From Synergistaceae bacterium OttesenSCG-928-I11 (GTDB lineage: Bacteria > Synergistota > Synergistia > Synergistales > Synergistaceae), in NCBI GenBank assembly GCA_030266365.1, contig JAJDHV010000001.1, forward strand, positions 24,653 through 88,652: a stretch of DNA of 64,000 bases. Reading direction: 5' to 3'. The position numbers were made by a program, and so were the translations under genes. Under the pieces are notes generated by a model. The model had not been told where the DNA came from. It saw only the letters and a program-made list of their open reading frames with translations, and searched no databases. Shown here in pieces: positions 47,584 to 55,004 of this stretch (within the stretch, counting starts at the first letter, position 1; every line of letters begins with the position of its first letter).

Positions 47584-48069
47584 TTGTTGGCACAAAAAAC
47601 GAGAAGGGAGGCGATTCAGGAAGCCGTCGAGCGTTTGCTCGCGGAAGAGAGGACGACGGAAGAGAACGAACGATATCGTTATGCGAAAGCAGTCGTGCTT
47701 GCGTTCGATGAGATACGAATGCTTTTAGGAAGAGGCATTCGTTTCGACAGAATCTGCAAATCATTCGAGACATCCGGCCTTCTGCCGGTAAATGCCAGCG
47801 TCCATAGCCTTCGGGTGGCATTTCGTCGCGAATGCAAACGTCGCGGTGAAATATATCCGCAAACAAAGACAAATCGCGAGAAAGCGCTCGGAGAAAAAAA
47901 GACAGTAGCAAACAAAGTGCTTCCTCGGAATGGCCAGACAATAAAGAACGAGCCCGAGAAAAACGATGCGGATTCCACAAAGGATATGGTTCGAAAAATG
48001 GGCGCGGTCACGGTCGAGACGGGGAGCGGCAAAATCACCAAATATCCCGACGGTGGTTTCGATTTTTGA
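47584..48069 (+). CDS. TraK-like oriT-binding protein (positional assignment)
   Basis: A 161-residue basic protein. An N-terminal helical region (REAIQEAVERLLAEERTTEE) precedes AFDEIRMLLGRGIRFDRICKSFETSG and SVHSLRVAFRREC, which looks like a small DNA-binding fold. The C-terminal third is Lys-rich and probably disordered. Sequence identity to IncP TraK is not claimed; the call rests on position, right after the phased array and before a ParA-like gene, as in traK-traL-traM. The start is TTG 47584 after AAGGGAG. Confidence 0.55.
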   Translation: MLAQKTRREAIQEAVERLLAEERTTEENERYRYAKAVVLAFDEIRMLLGRGIRFDRICKSFETSGLLPVNASVHSLRVAFRRECKRRGEIYPQTKTNREKALGEKKTVANKVLPRNGQTIKNEPEKNDADSTKDMVRKMGAVTVETGSGKITKYPDGGFDF

Positions 48070-48103
48070 AGTATGACAGATGACACAGGAGGAAGTAAGA
48101 CAA

Positions 48104-48865
48104 ATGAAAGATACAGTTTTCTACGTCGGCGGCGGCAAGGGCGGCGTAGGCAAAAGCATGCTCTCGTTGGCTCTCGTGCAGTTCCTTATCGACAGATATG
48201 GCGACGAGAAAAGTATACACGTTATAGAGACCGATGACAGCAACCCGGACGTTGGGCGCGTCTACAAGGACAAGATTCCCGTAACGGCAGCCATACTCGA
48301 CGAGGAGGAGAAGGGCTGGATTCTTGCGGCCGATACCATCGAACGGAGCCGCGACACGCTGTTCGTAATCAACAGCGCGGCCCGTAGCATGATGGGCATT
48401 CGCAAGAACGGCGGCAACTTCAGCGCCATCCTTGAGAGCGGCGTATTGGATTACGACTTCGTAACCCTCTGGCCGATGAACCGGCAGAAGGATTCCGTGT
48501 GGCTGCTGGAGGACTACCTGAGATACGTTACGTTCGGGAAAGTCTTCCCCGTGCGCAACCTGTACTTCGGAGAAACGGACGATTTCGCGCTCTATATCAG
48601 GTATTTGGGGGAAACGGAATCTTTGCGGACGCGAATAACGAAGGCGTTGGATTTCCCGGCGTTGGCCGATGTCATCGCCGACGATTTCTACACGGGCGGC
48701 AAAACGATCCCCGAGACGGTGAACGGACTCGGTGCCTTCGCCGGTCAGAGCTTCTCATCCTGGCGCAATCGGGTTTACGAGATGTTCGAGGAAACCGGCC
48801 TGTTCTCTGATTTTCCAGACGAGCCGGTTCATGAAGAAGGTAGGGAAGAACAATGGCAAGCATAG
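48104..48865 (+). CDS. ParA/TraL-like P-loop ATPase
   Basis: A 253-residue member of the deviant Walker A (MinD/ParA) class: VGGGKGGVGKSMLSLALVQF at residues 7-27, then VIETDDSNPDVG. Conjugative elements of the IncP type carry a similar ATPase, TraL, after traK. The other possibility is a true partition ATPase using the phased array as its centromere; no ParB-like gene follows. ATG 48104 has AGGAGG upstream. It overlaps the next gene by 13 bases. Confidence 0.75.
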   Translation: MKDTVFYVGGGKGGVGKSMLSLALVQFLIDRYGDEKSIHVIETDDSNPDVGRVYKDKIPVTAAILDEEEKGWILAADTIERSRDTLFVINSAARSMMGIRKNGGNFSAILESGVLDYDFVTLWPMNRQKDSVWLLEDYLRYVTFGKVFPVRNLYFGETDDFALYIRYLGETESLRTRITKALDFPALADVIADDFYTGGKTIPETVNGLGAFAGQSFSSWRNRVYEMFEETGLFSDFPDEPVHEEGREEQWQA

Positions 48866-49515
48866 ACGAAAAAATCTCCGCAGTCGCGGAGCAGGTGTTG
48901 AAACGCCCTCTGACCGAGGACGAGCAGCTCGAAATGTACAAGATCGCGGATGCAATGGGCATGAAAGACGTGCAGAGCTTCCTGCATCAGCTCCTCGTGT
49001 TCAAGATGCAGGACGACATGCTGGGGAAACGATTCGAGAACCTGCACACGTTCGAGGATCGGCTGAACGAAAAAATTCAGGAGCTGGCTTCGCTTGAGAC
49101 GCGGATATACGAGACGCTCGACGCCGCTGTCTCCAGAATTCTGTCGGAGGGCGCGAGACGGATCGGCTCGGATATGGGCGACGAGATCGCCTCGCAGACC
49201 AAAAGCATCTTCTCCGCAGTCGGCGCGTACCACTTCCTCAAGGGGCAGATCATCGTCGCGTGCGCCATCTGCGCGAGCGCCGTTCTGGGATATTTTCTCG
49301 GATGGAAGGATGTTTTGCAGTTGGTTCCGGGAAACCGCGTTCTTCAAACGCTGCTCTACTTCCCCGCCGGATGGTGCTTCTTCATCTGCGGCATCACGTA
49401 CACTTTCTTTTGGATCGGCGACAACTGGTACGAGATCAAGAGAAAGAAGTGGTACAAGGCGCTGCTGGGAGGGCAAATCATCGGGTTGCTCCTGCTGGCC
49501 CTGGCGATGATCTAG
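48853..49515 (+). CDS. Membrane protein of the traK-L-M-like operon
   Basis: A 220-residue protein. The first 135 residues are cytosolic and helical, with coiled-coil character (FENLHTFEDRLNEKIQELASLETR), and the C-terminus has three hydrophobic helices (about 135-155, 165-190, 200-220). It occupies the traM position of IncP plasmids, but I see no clear sequence match. It may tie the ATPase to the membrane. A terminator follows at 49534. Confidence 0.6.
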   Translation: MASIDEKISAVAEQVLKRPLTEDEQLEMYKIADAMGMKDVQSFLHQLLVFKMQDDMLGKRFENLHTFEDRLNEKIQELASLETRIYETLDAAVSRILSEGARRIGSDMGDEIASQTKSIFSAVGAYHFLKGQIIVACAICASAVLGYFLGWKDVLQLVPGNRVLQTLLYFPAGWCFFICGITYTFFWIGDNWYEIKRKKWYKALLGGQIIGLLLLALAMI

Positions 49516-49533
49516 CGGATTGTCACAAAAAAT

Positions 49534-49572
49534 ACGGCACCGGCCTCGAAATGAGACGGTGCCGCATTTTTA
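49534..49572. terminator. Bidirectional terminator
   Basis: A-run, CGGCACCG / CGGTGCCG stem and T-run between the converging transfer operon and umuC. Confidence 0.85.
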
Positions 49573-49578
49573 TATCCT

Positions 49579-50838
49579 TCATATTCTTATTTCGCCCGCA
49601 GAGGCCATCTTCCTAGCAGGTCTCCACTTACCTCCGTCCTTCCCGGCCAAAGATGCGGGGAAGATCGCGCGTTTGCCCAGATGCTCGTTGATTTTGTCGG
49701 TCGCGCGCGCCAGCCGTTCGAACTTCGCCCGTATAGCAAATAAATTGTTTTCGTCGAACAGCTCACGCTGTTTGAAGTTGGAATCGGCGAAGTTGCAGAG
49801 GATGACGCCCCCCTGCGTGATACGACGCCCTTCTTTGAAGATGCGCCGCAACACCTCACGGGCGCAGGCTATCAGCTCGATGTCGCTCATCAGCGGGTTG
49901 TTGAAATAAATATCGTCGGTCAGATATTCGCACTCGCCGTGGTGGCGATAACCGTGGCGGATAAATACGCTCATCGCGCAAGTCGCCAGATTCCAGCGGC
50001 GAAGGGATTTCCCGGCCTTGAGCGTGTGCTCGATGATGGCGCACTCGACATCTCTGAACTCGGTGAGGGGCTCGCTGTACGTTCGGGACACCTGGATGGA
50101 TTTGGGTATCTGTTCTTCGAGCTGCAACGGCATCCTGGGGTGCCCCTGCAACTCCTGCTGGGTAATCAGGCCCCTTACGGAGAGCAGTTTTTTTACCCAC
50201 AACGGATCGCGCCTGACGAAATCCATCGCCGTCCGAACGCCGTGCCCTTCTAATTTCTTCGACGTCTTGCGCCCGATGCCCCAGACATCCTCGACGGGAG
50301 TGCCATTCAGGAACGACTCTAAGTTTCCTTCAGTTATCCGCAAAACACCGTCACACTTTTTCGCAGCGTCGCCAGCGAGCTTGGCGAGCGTCTTGGAGGA
50401 GGCGATGCCGATGGACACCGGCACGCCAACCCATCGCAATACCGTCTCGCGTATCTCGCGGGCGTAGCTCACCGGGTCGCTTATCGTCGCGACGGAGAGA
50501 TCGAGAAAGGCTTCGTCTATGGAATATTTTTCGAGGCTGGGAGTGAATTTGGCCAACACCTGCATGACCTTTTTGGAGACCGTGCTGTACAGCAGCAGGT
50601 TCCCGGAGCGGACGGCGACGCCCTTTTTTCTGAGCAGGCCCTCCACCTGATAATACGGAGCGCCCATCGCAATCCCCATCGCCTTGACCTCGTCGGAGCG
50701 GGAGATGACGCAGCCATCGTTGGACGACAGCACGACCACGGGCCGCTTCTTTAGCGATGAGTCGTAGAGGCGTTCACAGGACACGAAAAAATTGTTGCAG
50801 TCGCAGAGCGCGATGAGGTTCCCTCCCGCGTAAAGCAT
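49579..50838 (-). CDS. umuC: UmuC-like Y-family DNA polymerase
   Basis: A 419-residue translesion polymerase. Catalytic motifs are ALCDCNNFFVSCE (D13) and KYSIDEAFLDLS (D108, E109). Helix-hairpin-helix motifs (VWGIGRKTSKKLEGHGV) and a little-finger domain follow, and the length is normal. Such genes are frequent on conjugative elements and add mutagenic lesion bypass. It is coupled to the small UmuD-like gene upstream. Confidence 0.92.
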   Translation of the reverse strand: MLYAGGNLIALCDCNNFFVSCERLYDSSLKKRPVVVLSSNDGCVISRSDEVKAMGIAMGAPYYQVEGLLRKKGVAVRSGNLLLYSTVSKKVMQVLAKFTPSLEKYSIDEAFLDLSVATISDPVSYAREIRETVLRWVGVPVSIGIASSKTLAKLAGDAAKKCDGVLRITEGNLESFLNGTPVEDVWGIGRKTSKKLEGHGVRTAMDFVRRDPLWVKKLLSVRGLITQQELQGHPRMPLQLEEQIPKSIQVSRTYSEPLTEFRDVECAIIEHTLKAGKSLRRWNLATCAMSVFIRHGYRHHGECEYLTDDIYFNNPLMSDIELIACAREVLRRIFKEGRRITQGGVILCNFADSNFKQRELFDENNLFAIRAKFERLARATDKINEHLGKRAIFPASLAGKDGGKWRPARKMASAGEIRI

Positions 50839-50839
50839 G

Positions 50840-51133
50840 TCATGCCTGCTGGAGATACCAAAGAACCGTGCCCCATACGATGTCCCTGGGGGTTGTGCGC
50901 TGCATGCGCGATACCTTGTGCCCGCTGTCGAGAGAGAGGACGACCAAATCCCCTTCGTCCGGCACGGTCGCCATATCGATGACCAAAAAACAAGCCTTCC
51001 CGTTTCTTTGGGTTTTGACGAAATGGGTGCTTATCGGCTCGCGCACGACCTGGGGAGCGAGGGCGATGAACTTATCCCTCGCATCGGACGGAATCGAGCG
51101 TTCGGGGTCGACATAGCTGTTGTTGAAGGGCAT
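50840..51133 (-). CDS. UmuD-like protein without an evident catalytic dyad
   Basis: A 97-residue protein whose second half follows the S24/UmuD core (THFVKTQRNGKACFLVID, EGDLVVLSLDSGHKV, DIVWGTVLWYL). In UmuD and LexA the catalytic serine sits in a GDSM motif at the VKTQRNGK position; no serine occurs there, so self-cleavage is unlikely. It probably acts as a preformed accessory subunit for the polymerase. ATG 51133 has GAGGTG 7 bases upstream; an earlier ATG falls inside the operator. Confidence 0.6.
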   Translation of the reverse strand: MPFNNSYVDPERSIPSDARDKFIALAPQVVREPISTHFVKTQRNGKACFLVIDMATVPDEGDLVVLSLDSGHKVSRMQRTTPRDIVWGTVLWYLQQA

Positions 51134-51146
51134 ATTGGTAACACCT

Positions 51147-51205
51147 CGCATTCAATAATTTTCTATTGGATGCGAATAGTACATCACAATACATGATCCT
51201 GTAAA
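51147..51205 (-). promoter_or_regulatory. Promoter and palindromic operator of the umuD-like/umuC unit
   Basis: On the reverse strand TTTACA (51205-51200) and TACTAT (51181-51176) are 18 bp apart. Immediately downstream lies an 11-6-11 inverted repeat, CGCATCCAATA / TATTGAATGCG (one mismatch; 51147-51174), covering the transcription start. It resembles neither the Gram-negative nor the Gram-positive LexA box. The adjacent XRE regulator is a candidate binder. Confidence 0.6.
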
Positions 51206-51268
51206 TACATACTTTATGTTATCTTGTTATGAATACGCAAAAATTTTAAGCGATCTCCCGCCCTCTCC

Positions 51269-52150
51269 TCAACGTGCCGTGGACGGCTCCAGGAAATAAG
51301 CGGCCTCAGGCACCTTTTTACCGACTTTATTCCGATACAAAATCTCGGAAATCTGATGCGCCGAAATATTGCTCATGCCGTAACTCTCTTTCAACACGTC
51401 GGCCTGTTCGTCCCGTCTGGTGATGCCCTTTGTCTCAAGCTGGGCGATCAGGGTGATGATGTTGTCCGGGCTTTTCATATCGCCGTACCCGTCGCATTCA
51501 TTCGATTCGAGGTATTTGCAGTCGGAGCAGCGCAGGTACAGCGCGGCTTCACCCGGCGAGGTTGCCATGACCTCCCTATCGGAAATACGCATACATTTGA
51601 ACACTTTCTTTTCCTCCTTCAACCACGATTTTAGCAACGGCAGGCTTACACCAAAAGTTTTGGCCATTTCCTCGAATGAAAACTCGTCGATGCAGGCGAC
51701 AAGCTTTGCCAGCCGTTCTATTTCTTTTTTCCTCTCGCTCCTTGAAAGGTCTTTCCTCAAAACATCTTCCTGAAGCAGATGCAGTTGAAGCAACGCATCC
51801 TTATGCTCGACGGTGGATTCTAAAACGGCATTGCGTTGTTCGACCTCCAGCCGCTTGCTGCGTTCTTGCCGCAGCTTGCGCAGCGTGTCGATATGTCGGC
51901 GAATACCGTCGAAAATATTTGCGGCCTCCGGGCCGTTGACATTGTCGAAAGCGTCCACCATCATCCCCGTAGTGACCCCGCTCAACTTCGCCAGCTTTTC
52001 CATCAAATCCAGGCTCGGTTTGCGATCCTCATGTTCAAGGCGGTACAGGTAACTTTTAGATATTTCGAGTATCTTTGCGAACTCGTCAACCGTCAACGAG
52101 TTGTCTTTCAAAATTTTGCTAATAATATTGGATTCCGGTTGTGTCGTCAT
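51269..52150 (-). CDS. XRE-family regulator with long C-terminal region
   Basis: A 293-residue regulator. The N-terminal HTH (about 8-62) reads LTVDEFAKILEISKSYLYRLEHEDRKPSL. A coiled-coil stretch (about 90-140) and a second HTH-like segment (SFEEMAKTFGVSLPLLKSWLKEE) follow, then a Cys-containing segment (YLRCSDCKYLESNECDG) that may bind metal or an Fe-S cluster. ATG 52150 is 8 bases from GGGAGG. Its promoter is of the common element type, making it a candidate master regulator. Confidence 0.78.
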   Translation of the reverse strand: MTTQPESNIISKILKDNSLTVDEFAKILEISKSYLYRLEHEDRKPSLDLMEKLAKLSGVTTGMMVDAFDNVNGPEAANIFDGIRRHIDTLRKLRQERSKRLEVEQRNAVLESTVEHKDALLQLHLLQEDVLRKDLSRSERKKEIERLAKLVACIDEFSFEEMAKTFGVSLPLLKSWLKEEKKVFKCMRISDREVMATSPGEAALYLRCSDCKYLESNECDGYGDMKSPDNIITLIAQLETKGITRRDEQADVLKESYGMSNISAHQISEILYRNKVGKKVPEAAYFLEPSTAR

Positions 52151-52227
52151 ACGCCTCACCTCCCATCGCTTGCGTCCCGTTAGCGCCTGTGAAAATCGGC
52201 ATTCGGGACATCGGAAGCGTCAGTTAG

Positions 52228-52256
52228 AGCTTAGAGCTCGTTGTAACCGGCGTTGA
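52228..52256 (-). promoter_or_regulatory. Element-type promoter 6 (XRE regulator)
   Basis: On the reverse strand TTTTTTATCAACGCC holds TCAACG, with TAAGCT after 17 bp. The T-tract and TATCAAC core match the other sites. Confidence 0.5.
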
Positions 52257-52313
52257 TAAAAAATCGAGTGCAAAACAAAACGGAACGGCAGATAAAAAAG
52301 GGAGGAGGTGTGA

Positions 52314-52472
52314 ATGCGGTCGTATCCTGCATCTACGGCGCGAGTTTTTTTCGAGATTCGCGCACGATTTCCTGGGAGGCGACTAACGTTGTCGCCTGTC
52401 AAGAAAATAAAGCGTTTTACTCAGCTCATTCAACCCTCCGTCCATTCCCAGATAGCGGGGCACAAGGCATAA
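52314..52472 (+). CDS. Possible 52-residue basic peptide (low confidence)
   Basis: An ATG 5 bases after GGGAGGAGGTG opens a short Arg/Lys-rich frame (MRSYPASTARVFFEIRARFP..). The first 33-nt hairpin of the repeat array lies inside it. The ribosome site is excellent, but composition is unremarkable and the frame is not kept in the other repeat units, so it may be fortuitous. Confidence 0.25.
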   Translation: MRSYPASTARVFFEIRARFPGRRLTLSPVKKIKRFTQLIQPSVHSQIAGHKA

Positions 52473-52936
52473 TCGCAGCCCAAATACCCTGCATATCGCT
52501 ATTCACCCAAAAACGACACGAACCCGCTGGCTACCGTTCGCATATTTTTCCTGTGAGGCGACGATAGGAGTCGCCTCACAGGGAGATACGTAATTTCACC
52601 TAGTGCATTCGACGATGCAAATCACTTTGTGCAAGCTCGATGCAAGAGAGAATCAGCTTCTAGCCATCCGCAGTGGCGCTTTTCACGAAAAACAGCACGA
52701 ACTTCCACTTGCCGTTTTTATATATTTCCTGTGAGGCGACGATAAGAGTCGCCTGCCAGGGAGATCAGTAATTTTACCTAGTGCATCCGACGCTCAAATC
52801 ATTTCGTGTAAGCATGATGCAAGAGAGAACCCAGTCCTAGCCATCCGAGTGGCGTTTTTCACGAAAAACAGCATGAACTTCCACTTGCCGTTTTCATATA
52901 TTTCCTGTGAGGCGACAATGAGAGTCGCCTGTCAGG
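52371..52936. repeat. Tandem repeat of about 177 bp with 33-nt hairpins
   Basis: Four hairpins start at 52371, 52550, 52728 and 52904 (spacing 179, 178, 176). The stem arms are CCTGTGAGGCGAC and GTCGCCTCACAGG (perfect in the second copy), always with a 7-nt loop (TAACGTT, GATAGGA, GATAAGA, AATGAGA), followed by GAGATACGTAATTTTACCTA. The bodies between copies 2-3 and 3-4 are homologous throughout, and the first unit is diverged. A fifth hairpin is at 15196. From 52937 to 53225 I see no further repeats or convincing gene. Confidence 0.85.
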
Positions 52937-53225
52937 GAGATACGTAATTTTACCTACCGCTTCCCATCCTTCCATAAGAAGTCAATCAACCAAGCCTCAT
53001 TTCATCCAACCTTTTTCTTTATATCGTTCCCCCAAAAACAGGCAAACCAGAGTTCAAATAACTCGTATTTCCTTCGCATATGATCCCGGAAATAGAGCCA
53101 GAGCGCAACAGCATTTATGGAAAATAAGTATTTTGGCGCTTGATTTTTCTGTCTGGAGCACCTCCAGACCCTTGAATAATTGCCTCCGGGTATCGCGTCC
53201 ATAAAAAGCCAAGCTCGCCTTTTCA

Positions 53226-53254
53226 TCAACAGCCCCCATACCCGCACTTACCGT
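53226..53254 (+). promoter_or_regulatory. Element-type promoter 7 (trb operon)
   Basis: TTTTCATCAACAGCCCCC contains TCAACA, followed after 17 bp by TACCGT, 34 bp before trbB. Confidence 0.55.
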
Positions 53255-53288
53255 TGAACGCGAAATCACAAGACGGGAGTGCTCCATA

Positions 53289-54260
53289 TTGCCACTTACA
53301 AGCCCTGAACAACTGCAACGACTTGACAGCAAGCTCAAACGAGAGCTGGGCGAACAAATTGTCATCGCTCTTGAGAACCCTGATGTACTCGAAATCTGCG
53401 TGAACTCGGACGGCTGGATCTGGCTGGACGAAAAGCGCGTCGGCCTGTACCAGACCGGCGAGCGCGTGAGGTCGGAAAACCTGCTCGCGGCGCTCGGAAC
53501 CGTCGCCGCCATGCTCGGCACGGAGCTGAATGAAGCGACGCCTATTTTAGAGGGCCGTCTGCCGCCTGACGGCTCCCGCGTCGAAGGCGCGATACCTCCC
53601 GCGTCGCCGGAAGGCCCATCAGTCTCCATCCGCAAACACGCCTCTACGCTCATCCCGCTCTCCCAATACGAAGCGGAAAATCGGATTTCCTCAGACGCCG
53701 CTTCCTACCTTCGCCTCGCGCTCCGCGACGCGAAGAACATCGTCGTCTCCGGCGGTACGTCCTCCGGCAAGACGACCTTCACCAACGCCCTCATCGCCGA
53801 ATTGCTCCACATCGCACCGCAGGACCGCCTCATCGTCATCGAGGACACGGCGGAATTGCAGTGCGCGACGGCGAACAGACAGTCTTTCGTCACGACGGAG
53901 ACGGTCACGATGCGCAAGCTCGTCAAAACGGCGATGCGCTATCGCCCCGACCGCATCCTCATCGGCGAAGTGAGAGGAGGTGAGGCACTGGACTTATTGC
54001 GCTCGTGGAACACGGGACACCCCGGCGGCATCACAACCCTGCACGCCAACAACGCCCCCGCCGCGCTTCTCCGCATCGAACAGCTCATATCGGAAGTATC
54101 AGTCAGCCCGATGTCAGCACTCATCGGTGAGGCAGTGGACGTCGTCGTCCACATGCAGGAGTCGGGGCGCATCGGGCGTCGCGTGACGGAGATCATCCAG
54201 GTAAACGGTCACAGGAAGGGGGAATACCAGTACGACCGGATTTACGCGCTGGATAGGTAA
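53289..54260 (+). CDS. trbB: VirB11/TrbB-type ATPase
   Basis: A 323-residue hexameric traffic ATPase at the cytoplasmic base of the type IV secretion channel. Walker A is GGTSSGKTTF (about 155-164), followed by the Asp-box region IVIEDTAELQC, Walker B ILIGEVRGGEAL and His-box HPGGITTLHANN. The TTG start has GGGAG 9 bases upstream. First gene of the trb operon. Confidence 0.93.
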   Translation: MPLTSPEQLQRLDSKLKRELGEQIVIALENPDVLEICVNSDGWIWLDEKRVGLYQTGERVRSENLLAALGTVAAMLGTELNEATPILEGRLPPDGSRVEGAIPPASPEGPSVSIRKHASTLIPLSQYEAENRISSDAASYLRLALRDAKNIVVSGGTSSGKTTFTNALIAELLHIAPQDRLIVIEDTAELQCATANRQSFVTTETVTMRKLVKTAMRYRPDRILIGEVRGGEALDLLRSWNTGHPGGITTLHANNAPAALLRIEQLISEVSVSPMSALIGEAVDVVVHMQESGRIGRRVTEIIQVNGHRKGEYQYDRIYALDR

Positions 54261-54317
54261 AAGCAGCCAGCTCATTCGAGAAACATCGGTATTGAAAGCA
54301 TTTAAGGAGGACATTCA

Positions 54318-54662
54318 GTGAACAAGAGAAATACAAAACTAAGAAAATTTTCATCTATCCTCGTCGTCGCGCTCTTTGCAGTGGCGTTCTGCGCCCTCGG
54401 AGATGTAGCGGAAGCGAACACCAGCTCCAACTTCCCCTGGGATTCGGCGCTCAAATCTCTCGCAGACTCCCTCACCGGCCCGGTGGCGTTCAGCCTGGGG
54501 CTCTTCATGATCGTCTGCGGCTTCTGCGCCGTCGCCTTCGTCGGGAGCGAACTCGGTGGCTGGGTCAGGTGGGTCGCGATGGCGGCGATCCTGGCCGGAA
54601 TGCTCGGCGCGGCTCCGACCGTTCTGTCCATGTTCGGGCTCCAGAGCTGCGTCATCGCCTGA
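54318..54662 (+). CDS. trbC: VirB2/TrbC-type pilin
   Basis: A 114-residue prepilin: a long signal sequence (about 1-38, cleaved after a VAEA-like site), then two hydrophobic helices (AFSLGLFMIVCGFCAVAFVG and VAMAAILAGMLGAAPTVL) separated by a short polar loop. The arrangement is that of cyclic TrbC/VirB2 pilins. The GTG start follows AAGGAGG. Confidence 0.85.
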   Translation: MNKRNTKLRKFSSILVVALFAVAFCALGDVAEANTSSNFPWDSALKSLADSLTGPVAFSLGLFMIVCGFCAVAFVGSELGGWVRWVAMAAILAGMLGAAPTVLSMFGLQSCVIA

Positions 54663-54673
54663 CGGCCTGAACG

Positions 54674-54997
54674 ATGGACGAACAGCTAAGAATCATCCCG
54701 ATACACCGCAGCCTCGTCCGGCCCCAACTCCTCATGGGCTGCGAGCGCTTTCTCATCCTCATGCTCTGCATGGTGGTGACGCTCCTCGCTGGGCCGGGCG
54801 GGATCGTATCGGGGAACTATTTCAACATGCTGCTCGCGGGTGCGCTCTTCTTCGGAGGGCGCGCCCTCCTGACGCACATGGCGAAAGTCGACCCCAACAT
54901 GAGCGACGTATTTCGCCGCAACGTGCGATACCTCTCGGAATATCCGGCCTTGAGCACGGTCGGATACAGACAGACCCCAAACCCGAAACGGTGGTGA
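54674..54997 (+). CDS. trbD: VirB3/TrbD-type inner-membrane protein
   Basis: A 107-residue protein beginning RIIPIHRSLVRPQLLMGCER, the TrbD/VirB3 N-terminal pattern, followed by two adjacent membrane helices (about 27-65) and a soluble tail. It links the pilus to the VirB4 ATPase. 11 bp after trbC and 7 bp before trbE. Confidence 0.88.
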   Translation: MDEQLRIIPIHRSLVRPQLLMGCERFLILMLCMVVTLLAGPGGIVSGNYFNMLLAGALFFGGRALLTHMAKVDPNMSDVFRRNVRYLSEYPALSTVGYRQTPNPKRW

Positions 54998-55004
54998 AGG
55001 ATAG

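Noticed and set aside
52371..52936. The repeat array read as a CRISPR locus
   Set aside because: The bodies between hairpins are about 145 bp and homologous to each other, not short unique spacers, and no cas gene is nearby.
52371..52936. The hairpin repeats read as integron attC sites
   Set aside because: There are no GTTRRRY/RYYYAAC boxes, no gene cassettes between copies and no integron integrase.
53002..53247. An 81-residue reverse ORF before trbB
   Set aside because: It overlaps the trb promoter on the opposite strand, lacks a ribosome site and has no recognisable features.
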